This document shows, in pieces, positions 58,242 through 64,000 of a stretch of 64,000 bases of DNA. Source of the DNA: JAAFIP01 sp043728315 (GTDB lineage: Bacteria > Pseudomonadota > Gammaproteobacteria > Burkholderiales > Burkholderiaceae_C); contig JAYTMT010000016.1 of NCBI GenBank assembly GCA_043728315.1, positions 8,181 to 72,180 on the forward strand, in the 5' to 3' direction. A program made the position numbers and the translations under genes. The number at the start of each line of letters is the position of its first letter. Position 1 is the first letter of the stretch. The notes beneath the pieces are model-generated. The model had not been told where the DNA came from. It made no database searches and saw only the letters and a program-made list of their open reading frames with translations.

Positions 58242-59126
58242 TTAAACAGAAATAGCACGCTGCAGGTCTTTGAAACTCTGGCCCATGCTGCGCGCGCTGG
58301 TGTCCACCACCGCGTCTGCCCGTGCATAAAGCGCGGCGCGGCTGGCCAAAATGCTGCGAATATCGTCCAGTGCGGCCACATTGGCCCCGGACGTGGCATC
58401 AAAAGGCCGCATATCGCCTTGGGCCACCACGCGGCCCATGTGTTCTTCGGGCGTGGCTTTAACCCACACGCAGTAAAAATGGCTTTGCAGCAGGTCAAAA
58501 GTCTCGCGCTCGCTCACAATGGAGCCGCCGGTGCTCAGCACCACGCCAGCGGCGTTGTCTTGCGCCACACGCAAGAGCGCGCGGCGCTCGTAGCGGCGGT
58601 AGCCCGCTTGGCCGTGCTCGGTGATGATCTCGGGAATGCGCATGCCCGCCTCGCGCTCCATCTCGCGGTCTAGCTCGATGAATGGCACGCCCTGCGCCTT
58701 GGCCAGCCGAACGCCCAGCGTGGATTTGCCTGCACCGCGCAGCCCCAGCAGAGCCACGCGCTGGGCACGCCCTGCTGCGCCCGCCAAGCCAAACTGTGCG
58801 CTCAGCGCCTCATGTGCCGCGTCCAGCTGCTCGTCACTTAACCTGGCCACTAAATCCATCACACGGCTCAGTGCGTGGCGCGGCGCGTCTTGTAACAAGT
58901 CTAGCAAACTGATGCTCAGAGCACGCGCCACGGCATCGAGCGTGGTGACCGACGCATTGCCCTTGCCGCTTTCAAGGTCGGCCAAAAAGCGCTCTGACAG
59001 CCCAGAATCCGAGGCCAACTGCTTGCGCGACATGCCCCGACGCGCCCGCCACGCCCGGGTGCGCGCACCCAGGTCGGGAAGAGACTGGGCGGTTTGCAGC
59101 AGTGGGGCGGAGGATTCTTGAAACAT
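58242..59126 (-). CDS. boxR: BoxR-type regulator: XRE helix-turn-helix fused to shikimate-kinase-like domain
   Basis: A 294-residue repressor of benzoate degradation. The N-terminal HTH spans about residues 20-80 (RRGMSRKQLASDSGLSERFL), and the shikimate kinase-like domain starts near 120 with P-loop LLGLRGAGKSTLGVRLAKAQ. In Azoarcus BoxR and its anaerobic relative BzdR, benzoyl-CoA binds the kinase-like domain and releases the repressor from DNA sites that contain TGCA. Three TGCA sequences lie in the divergent region 59127-59277. It heads the boxRC unit and is divergent from the flavodoxin-ligase side. Confidence 0.94.
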   Translation of the reverse strand: MFQESSAPLLQTAQSLPDLGARTRAWRARRGMSRKQLASDSGLSERFLADLESGKGNASVTTLDAVARALSISLLDLLQDAPRHALSRVMDLVARLSDEQLDAAHEALSAQFGLAGAAGRAQRVALLGLRGAGKSTLGVRLAKAQGVPFIELDREMEREAGMRIPEIITEHGQAGYRRYERRALLRVAQDNAAGVVLSTGGSIVSERETFDLLQSHFYCVWVKATPEEHMGRVVAQGDMRPFDATSGANVAALDDIRSILASRAALYARADAVVDTSARSMGQSFKDLQRAISV

Positions 59127-59186
59127 GGACTAGGGGTTATTGCGTGCTGACTGGCTGGGCTGAATGGTTAAACTTGCACTTGCGTC

Positions 59187-59215
59187 TTGATTTTCTCGAT
59201 TAAATGCAGTATAGT
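59187..59215 (+). promoter_or_regulatory. Sigma-70-like promoter with TGCA sites before the flavodoxin gene
   Basis: TTGATT (59187-59192), 17-nt spacer, TATAGT (59210-59215). One TGCA (59205-59208) lies inside the promoter, others at 59175-59178 and 59247-59250. This is a plausible BoxR target; spacing does not match a simple TGCA-N6-TGCA operator. Confidence 0.55.
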
Positions 59216-59277
59216 TCATAAAATTACCGCACGTCAAGCACTTTATTGCATATATTTTAATTTTTTGGCAACCTTAT

Positions 59278-59742
59278 ATGAGCACCCTCAAAATCCTAGT
59301 TGGCACCATGACCAGCACCGCCGACTACGTGGCCCAAGCCATCCAAATGGACTGCGCCGACCTGGTTGACACCATCGAGGTGCAGATGATGGACGACCTC
59401 AGTATCAATGCCTTTGACGATGCTGATTGCCTGTACCTCATTTGCACCAGCACCTACGGCAGCGGCGACGTGCCCGACAACGCCCGCGCCCTGTACGACA
59501 GCTTAGACAGCACCCCCAAGTTCCTAGGCCACGTGCGCTACGGCGTGATTGCGCTGGGCGACAGCACCTATATGCAAACCTTCTGCTTCGGCGGCAAAAA
59601 GTTCGACGAACGGCTCTCTGGCCTAGGCGCTAAGCGCGTGGGGGAGGTTTGGTGCCACAACGCCTCGGAGGGCACGCTGCCAGAGACTGAGGGGGCGGCT
59701 TGGTGCCGGGAATGGCTTAGCACTGCTTTGGTGGAGGCTTGA
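59278..59742 (+). CDS. Flavodoxin-domain protein (MioC-like)
   Basis: A 154-residue FMN-binding protein: phosphate loop LVGTMTSTADYVAQAI (about residues 7-21), ICTSTYGSGDVPDNARALYD (about 60-79) and GVIALGDSTYMQTFCFGGKK (about 94-113), the pattern of short-chain flavodoxins and MioC. It has no reductase domain. It is the first gene right of boxR with a good promoter and precedes the benzoate-CoA ligase by 363 nt that contain repeats. An electron-carrier role for BoxB is possible because no boxA is present here, but this is a guess. Confidence 0.88.
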   Translation: MSTLKILVGTMTSTADYVAQAIQMDCADLVDTIEVQMMDDLSINAFDDADCLYLICTSTYGSGDVPDNARALYDSLDSTPKFLGHVRYGVIALGDSTYMQTFCFGGKKFDERLSGLGAKRVGEVWCHNASEGTLPETEGAAWCREWLSTALVEA

Positions 59743-59765
59743 TAGGCCGGGGGGGGTGAATACCA

Positions 59766-60017
59766 AATTTCCGGCCGCGAAGGGCGCTAAAGTTGCGCGA
59801 AAGACGCTAAAGAATACCGAAAAGTCGGGAAGGAGTTTGCTTTGATTGAAGTATCCATTTAACCTGAATTATTTTTAATAATTTTATTTTTTATAAATTT
59901 CATAGCAAACTACTACCATTTAACGCTGACATTAATGGTATTTCTTAAAAATTTGGTATTTTTGGTATTCCTTTAGCGTCCTTCGCGTAGCTTTCGCGCC
60001 CTTCGCGGCCGGAAACT
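59766..60017. repeat. Family 2 inverted repeat, copy D, with family 1 copy nested inside
   Basis: Left arm TTTCCGGCCGCGAAGGGCG from 59768, right arm GCCCTTCGCGGCCGGAAA ending at 60015. The arms continue through GCGCGAAAGACGCTAAAGAA on the left and TTCCTTTAGCGTCCTTCGCG on the right. The centre holds family 1 copy 12. It lies upstream of the benzoate-CoA ligase. Confidence 0.88.
59893..59958 (+). repeat. Family 1 repeat, copy 12, nested in family 2
   Basis: Core at 59915-59934 with about three mismatches (ACCATTTAACGCTGACATTA), preceded by CATAGCAAACTACT. Confidence 0.75.
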
Positions 60018-60029
60018 CGGTATTAAAAC

Positions 60030-60095
60030 CCAAGAAAACATAAAAACCAAGAAGATGTCACCGCCAAATGGTCATAGTTCACTATCAATAACAGA
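60030..60095 (-). repeat. Family 1 repeat, copy 13, directly before the benzoate-CoA ligase
   Basis: Core on the minus strand at 60053-60072 with five mismatches, then CATAGTTCACTATCAATAAC. It ends about 10 nt before the ATG, so it forms most of the 5' leader. Confidence 0.65.
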
Positions 60096-60105
60096 GTAAA
60101 GAGAC

Positions 60106-61644
60106 ATGCAAAAACACTACAACGCCGCCCAAGACCTGCTCTCTCGCCATGCGGGTAGAGCCGACAAACCCGCTTTCATCGACACCATCAGTGGCGACCA
60201 ACTCAGCTACGGCCAGCTGGCCCAACAGGCGCAGGGCTTTGCCAATGGGCTTAGAGCCTTGGGCTTTGCGCCCGAGAGCCGCATCATGGTGTGCGTGCTA
60301 GACACGCTGGAGTGGCCTGTGGTGTTTTTGGGCTGCATTTTGGCGGGCGTGGTGCCGGTAGCGGTCAATACCCTGCTCACGCGGGCGGATTTTGAATACA
60401 TGCTCACCGATTCACGGGCCCAAGGCTTGGTCGTCTCGCATGCGCTGCTGCCTGCTTTTGAAGGCTTGCAGGACAGCATCCCCACCCTGCGCACCGTAAT
60501 CGTGGCTGGTGTGCCTGCAAATAGCGATAAACCAGCTAATTTTAAAGAAAATACCACCAATGTCAGCGTCATATCGTCATATATCGCTACGCAAAACATA
60601 GCGTTTACCACTCCCGATGATGCCTGCTTTTGGCTCTATTCCAGCGGATCAACAGGCTCGCCCAAAGGCACGGTGCACCTGCATTCGCACCTTCTGCAAA
60701 CTGCACAGCTCTACGGCCAAGGCGTGCTGGGCATTACTGAATCTGACGTGGTGTATTCGGCGGCCAAATTCTTCTTTGCCTACGGGCTGGGCAATGCGCT
60801 CACCTTTCCACTGGCAGTGGGTGCCACCACTCTGCTCTTGCCTGCGCGGCCCACACCAAGCGATGTGTTTCGCATCCTCACTGATCGCAAACCCAGTATT
60901 TTCTACGGCGTGCCCACACTCTATGCCGCGCTATTGGCTGACCCAGCCAAGCCTGCATCGCTGGCGCTGCGCCTGTGCACCAGCGCAGGCGAGGCCCTGC
61001 CAGCCGACATTGGCAAGCGCTGGACAGCGCAGTATGGCTGCGAAATTCTCGACGGCATCGGCTCCACAGAAATGCTGCACATCTTTTTGTCAAACCGCCC
61101 GGGCAGCGTGCGCTACGGCAGCACCGGCCAAGCCGTGCCGGGCTACCAGCTCAAAATTGTGGGCGACGACGGCGCAGAGTGTGCCGCTGGCGAGATCGGC
61201 GAGCTACAAATATGCGGCCCCACCAGTGCCATCATGTATTGGAACAACCGCGCCAAAACCAAGGCCACCTTTGCTGGCGAATGGACTCGCAGCGGCGACA
61301 AATACACCATCAGTGCAGACGGCTACTACACCTACGCCGGCCGCACCGACGACATGCTTAAAGTGGGCGGCATCTACGTCAGCCCCTTTGAGGTGGAAGC
61401 GAGCCTGATGACCCACAGCGCCGTGCTAGAAGCGGCTGTGGTGGGCGCTGCAGACGCGGAGAACCTGATCAAGCCAAAAGCCTACGTGGTGCTCAAAGCA
61501 GGCGCTGCCGTGGGCGCTGACGAGCTACAGCAACACGTGAAAGCCCAACTAGCCCCCTACAAATACCCGCGCTGGATAGAGTTTGTGGCCGAGCTGCCCA
61601 AAACGGCTACCGGCAAAATTCAGCGGTTTAAATTGCGGGCTTGA
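60106..61644 (+). CDS. bclA: Benzoate-CoA ligase
   Basis: A 512-residue acyl-adenylate ligase that forms benzoyl-CoA, the entry step of the box pathway. ATP-binding motif LYSSGSTGSPKGTVHLHSHL (about residues 178-197), A5-type DGIGSTEMLHIFLSN (about 322-336), A8 GRTDDMLKVGGIYVSPFEVE (about 411-430) and the catalytic lysine in KTATGKIQRFKL near the C-terminus are all present. Residues about 143-166 (NFKENTTNVSVISSYIATQN) are encoded by a family 1 repeat in a loop before the A3 motif, where other ligases are shorter or unrelated. AAAGAGAC lies before the ATG. Confidence 0.95.
   Translation: MQKHYNAAQDLLSRHAGRADKPAFIDTISGDQLSYGQLAQQAQGFANGLRALGFAPESRIMVCVLDTLEWPVVFLGCILAGVVPVAVNTLLTRADFEYMLTDSRAQGLVVSHALLPAFEGLQDSIPTLRTVIVAGVPANSDKPANFKENTTNVSVISSYIATQNIAFTTPDDACFWLYSSGSTGSPKGTVHLHSHLLQTAQLYGQGVLGITESDVVYSAAKFFFAYGLGNALTFPLAVGATTLLLPARPTPSDVFRILTDRKPSIFYGVPTLYAALLADPAKPASLALRLCTSAGEALPADIGKRWTAQYGCEILDGIGSTEMLHIFLSNRPGSVRYGSTGQAVPGYQLKIVGDDGAECAAGEIGELQICGPTSAIMYWNNRAKTKATFAGEWTRSGDKYTISADGYYTYAGRTDDMLKVGGIYVSPFEVEASLMTHSAVLEAAVVGAADAENLIKPKAYVVLKAGAAVGADELQQHVKAQLAPYKYPRWIEFVAELPKTATGKIQRFKLRA
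60538..60602 (-). repeat. Family 1 repeat, copy 14, inside the benzoate-CoA ligase gene
   Basis: Core on the minus strand at 60558-60577 with one mismatch. It is translated on the plus strand in the frame KENTTNVSVISSYIATQN, matching the peptide in RluB at most positions. Confidence 0.9.
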
Positions 61645-61908
61645 AAGGGCTGCTTAGCAACACGAATTCGGGAGCAATTCCAAGCGTGTTTTGAGCGTTA
61701 TAAACGCTGGTTTAGCGCAAGCAAGGGTTAATGCGCTGGCATGCTTTGCACGACTTATGCTAGCTTCAAATGGTTCGACATGCAATCCGAGTGGCGCATA
61801 CATTTGTTGCATGAAGAGCTCCTTACATTGGCATAGATTGGCATTGTTTGGTGAGCTGTAGCGCATTACCATCATGGTTTAAAAGCCCAACACCAGCAAA
61901 GTGACACC

Positions 61909-62895
61909 ATGCAACGCCGCAACCTCCTTAGCCACCTTACCAGCACCAGTATGGCCATAGCCACGCTGGGCACGCAGCCTCTGTGGGCGCAAAGCGCCAA
62001 AAACCCCAAGCTGGGCACCAAACTGCGCATTGTGATACCCGCTGGCAACTTCGGGCCGCTCAACGAGTTTGGCCGCTCCGTGGGTGACGCATTGGTGGGC
62101 ATGGGCCTGTGCGACGAGGTGGAATACATCAACGCAGAGGGCAAAGGCGGCACCACTGGATTGACCCACTTCATCGACAAGCACGCAAGCGATGCAAGCG
62201 CCCTGTTTGTGGCAGATTCATCGCTGGTGGGCGCGCTGTCGCTGCACAAAGCGGCGGTAGATTTGAAGCGCGTGGCATCTATAGCGCGCCTGACCAGTGA
62301 CGCATTGGTGGTGGTGGTGGCGGCCAACTCCCCCATCAAAACCATTGCCCAGCTGTTAGAGCGCGTGCGCACAGCCCCCAAGCAAAACGCCATCGGCATA
62401 GCCAGCTTAGGCGGTGTGGAGCACATTTTTGCAGGCCTTTTGAACAAATCCCCCACCTTCAAACCCGAAGAAGCCATCTACCCGCCCATTCCCCGAGGTT
62501 TTGAAATGACCGACTCCCTGCTCGCAGGCAAAACCGTGGCCGCCATATCCGGCTACAGCACCTTCAACGCCGATTTAGCCAGCGGCAAATTGCGCGCGCT
62601 GGGCGTGTCAAGCAAGCGCGCGGCCTACGGCATAGCCTCGGTGCGCGAGCAGGGGCTCGATGTAGACATCAGCAACTGGCGCGCCGTTTTCACAGGGCAA
62701 ACCGTGGGCGCTGGCCGCCAAACCGACATGGTCGAAGCCATGAAAATTGCCGTCACTTACGATCTGTGGAAGAAAACCCTCAAACAAAACTACTGGGAAA
62801 GCGCATGGCTAGCAGGCGCAGACTTGGGCAGCTTCATTGACATAGAGTCCAAAACCACTCAGCTGATGGTGCAACTGCTCAAGCTCAAAGTTTGA
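61909..62895 (+). CDS. Bug-family tripartite tricarboxylate transport receptor
   Basis: A 328-residue periplasmic solute-binding protein. The N-terminus MQRRNLLSHLTSTSMAIATL with twin Arg is a signal peptide, probably cleaved after LWAQ. The mature protein has the Bug pattern LRIVIPAGNFGPLNEFGRSV, EYINAEGKGGTTGLTHFID and LARLTSDALVVVVAANSPIK. Bug proteins bind carboxylates and may or may not work with membrane subunits; none are nearby. Because the gene follows the benzoate-CoA ligase it may bind an aromatic acid, which is an inference. The intervening 264 nt contain nothing I can name. Confidence 0.88.
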   Translation: MQRRNLLSHLTSTSMAIATLGTQPLWAQSAKNPKLGTKLRIVIPAGNFGPLNEFGRSVGDALVGMGLCDEVEYINAEGKGGTTGLTHFIDKHASDASALFVADSSLVGALSLHKAAVDLKRVASIARLTSDALVVVVAANSPIKTIAQLLERVRTAPKQNAIGIASLGGVEHIFAGLLNKSPTFKPEEAIYPPIPRGFEMTDSLLAGKTVAAISGYSTFNADLASGKLRALGVSSKRAAYGIASVREQGLDVDISNWRAVFTGQTVGAGRQTDMVEAMKIAVTYDLWKKTLKQNYWESAWLAGADLGSFIDIESKTTQLMVQLLKLKV

Positions 62896-62906
62896 ATGCA
62901 CTGAAT

Positions 62907-62982
62907 TGCTATTACTTCAATTTTTATAGCGCACTATGACCATATGGCGCTGACATTGGTCAAATTTTTCATAAAATTACCC
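62907..62982 (+). repeat. Family 1 repeat, copy 15, between convergent genes
   Basis: Core 62939-62958 with one mismatch, preceded by TATAGCGCACTATG and followed by ATTTTTCATAAAATTA. It fills the gap between the Bug gene and yciH and abuts the yciH stop codon. Confidence 0.92.
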
Positions 62983-63354
62983 TCCAGAGCGCTTCACCAC
63001 ATAGCCCCGCTTAGCCAGCGCCGCCATCACCGCATCCACATGGTCGCCCTGCACCTCAATCACCCCGTCTTTCGCTGTGCCGCCTGAGCCACAGGCCGCC
63101 TTGAGCTGCTTGGCTAACGCCGCCAAGGCCGCAGCATCAAGCGCCAAACCACGCACAGTAGTTACCGTTTTGCCGCCCCGCCCCCCAGTCTCGCGCCGCA
63201 CCCGCAGCACCCCATCAGCCGCCGCACTGCCCGCAGCCGCCAGCGCCCGCTTGTTCGCCGCGCACTGGCATTGCGCCATTGGCCGGCGGCAATCGGGGCA
63301 GATGCGGCCAGAGTCGGTGGAGTAGACCAAGGTGGTGGAAGGCTGGGTTTTCAT
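62977..63354 (-). CDS. yciH: YciH/SUI1-family translation factor homologue
   Basis: A 125-residue protein. The N-terminal part has a zinc-binding-like CPDCRRPMAQCQC (about residues 19-31) and the C-terminal part is the SUI1/eIF1 domain (GGKTVTTVRGLALDAAALAA, LKAACGSGGTAKDGVIEVQG). The family resembles eukaryotic initiation factor 1 and may affect start-codon fidelity. Length is typical. Confidence 0.93.
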   Translation of the reverse strand: MKTQPSTTLVYSTDSGRICPDCRRPMAQCQCAANKRALAAAGSAAADGVLRVRRETGGRGGKTVTTVRGLALDAAALAALAKQLKAACGSGGTAKDGVIEVQGDHVDAVMAALAKRGYVVKRSGG

Positions 63355-63422
63355 TGGTTAATATGCTTGCCAAACAGCGTGGCGTCGCCCGCCTCGTCTG
63401 CAAAATAATGGATTGTTGTCAT

Positions 63423-63566
63423 CTAGATTTTTTTGCCTTTTTTCGCCGCCAACTGCTTGAAATTCGCTGGCAAAATAACCGACTTACCGCTTTGCTTCTC
63501 AATATCCTTGCGTGTCCGTCCCGCCACTGCGCCGCCATCTTTGGCATCCTTTTTGAGTGGCTTCAT
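63423..63566 (-). CDS. C-terminal fragment of a Bro-N/DinD-like protein, separate 47-codon frame
   Basis: This frame starts at ATG 63564-63566, overlapping the stop of the Bro-like gene as ATGA, and encodes a 47-residue peptide containing KKDAKDGGAVAGRTRKDIEK and QSGKSVILPANFKQLAAKKG. In DinD-like and other Bro-N proteins the same pattern (GG.IAG.AR...E...G..VVS..N) is the C-terminal end of one chain, after TTTKLHRDRDS. Here it is in another frame. It could be a translationally coupled subunit or the product of a frameshift. Confidence 0.6.
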   Translation of the reverse strand: MKPLKKDAKDGGAVAGRTRKDIEKQSGKSVILPANFKQLAAKKGKKI

Positions 63567-64000
63567 GCCTTGGAGTCTCGGTCGCGGTGCAGCTTGGTGG
63601 TAGTTGCTTGTGCCAGCATGGTCAAAATCAGCTCAATATCAGTCATGTGGTCGCGCAGGTTCTCGCGCGCCAGCGCCTTCACCTCTTTGTAGTCATCCAC
63701 CCTCAGCGCAAAAGTGCCGTGCATGATTTCGTTGGTCAAAATGGCGAACTCTTGGCTGTTGGTCACCCCGCGCTGCTTCCATTCATCGGTCAAATCTTGG
63801 CGCACGGCAATGCCGCGCAGGCGTTTGTCGATCCACTCCTTAGGGTAGCCCTTTTTCTCGTAAAGCTCCTGCATGCGGCCCATGGCCAGTTCAGGGTTTT
63901 CAATCTCGTCAAGGCGCTCTTTGCCCACCTTGGCCAACCAGCGCTTAAAAGGCTCGGCCTTGGGGCTGGGGATGGACTGAATCAAACGAAAAATACCCTG
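63563..64000 (-). CDS. Bro-N/DinD-like protein, partial (5' end outside the window)
   Basis: The visible 145 codons are the second half of a phage-antirepressor-like or DNA-damage-inducible D-like protein. Sequence such as SIPSPKAEPFKRWLAKVGKE, DKRLRGIAVRQDLTDEWKQR, SQEFAILTNEIMHGTFALRV and RENLRDHMTDIELILTMLAQ is characteristic. The open frame continues past position 64000 toward the expected N-terminal Bro-N DNA-binding domain. The frame ends at TGA 63563-63565 inside the ATGA shared with the 47-codon frame. Confidence 0.8.
   Translation of the reverse strand, partial: QGIFRLIQSIPSPKAEPFKRWLAKVGKERLDEIENPELAMGRMQELYEKKGYPKEWIDKRLRGIAVRQDLTDEWKQRGVTNSQEFAILTNEIMHGTFALRVDDYKEVKALARENLRDHMTDIELILTMLAQATTTKLHRDRDSKA

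Noticed and set aside
58242..59126. Shikimate kinase (aroK)
   Set aside because: The kinase-like domain follows an XRE helix-turn-helix and sits beside boxC, so it is the BoxR regulator.

Overview
The window looks like a betaproteobacterial chromosome, most likely Burkholderiales and Comamonadaceae-like. This is inferred from gene content and order, not from a search. The supporting signs are the order rlmN-pilW-rodZ-ispG-hisS-yfgM-bamB, the odhA-odhB-lpd-zapE neighbourhood, a FimV homologue, a Bug-type solute-binding protein, and an aerobic benzoyl-CoA (box) cluster. Most of the sequence is dense core genome. I see no transposase, integrase, CRISPR array, rRNA or replication origin.

Layout. 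1-8.3 kb (minus strand): a tightly coupled housekeeping run ndk, rlmN, pilW/pilF, rodZ, ispG, hisS, yfgM, bamB, with several 4-8 nt stop/start overlaps. 8.3-19.2 kb: rluB-scpB, rluD, bamD, an ORF6N-domain gene, a DinG/YoaA helicase, a YdcH-like protein, a PP2C phosphatase, a coiled-coil protein and zapE. 19.2-26.5 kb: the 2-oxoglutarate dehydrogenase genes odhA, odhB and lpdA, with a zeta-toxin-like gene and an untracked 58-codon gene lodged directly in front of lpdA. 27-32.6 kb: a fused ispDF and mfd. 32.6-36.5 kb: a toxin-antitoxin island with three consecutive vapBC-type cassettes and a Fic gene. 36.5-45.5 kb: serB, an RND efflux pair, rnhA and fimV. 45.6-51.2 kb: a fatty acyl or aromatic acyl-CoA degradation cluster with a Crp/Fnr regulator. 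51.3-54.7 kb: a conserved hypothetical protein, a GST, tRNA-Pro, tRNA-Arg and an ATPase-nuclease. 54.8-62.9 kb: boxB, boxC, boxR, a flavodoxin, benzoate-CoA ligase and a Bug receptor. 63-64 kb: yciH and a split Bro-N/DinD-like gene that runs off the window.

The most unusual thing here is a set of short repeats. Family 1 (core ACCATATGACGCTGACATTG) is present in 15 copies. Three copies lie in frame inside bamB, rluB and the benzoate-CoA ligase gene and are read in the same orientation and frame (peptide signature ENTxNVSxxxSYxAT, weakest in bamB). A fourth is read on the opposite strand in a coiled-coil protein. Other copies sit exactly at gene 3' ends. Family 2 is a large inverted repeat (arms with GGCCGCGAAGGGCGCGAA) present four times; two copies carry a family 1 repeat nested inside. 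Family 3 (arms CCTGAGCCTGTCGAAGG) is inserted in frame in mfd. Together they look like small non-autonomous elements that both punctuate operons and add peptides to essential proteins, similar in principle to the Rickettsia palindromic elements.
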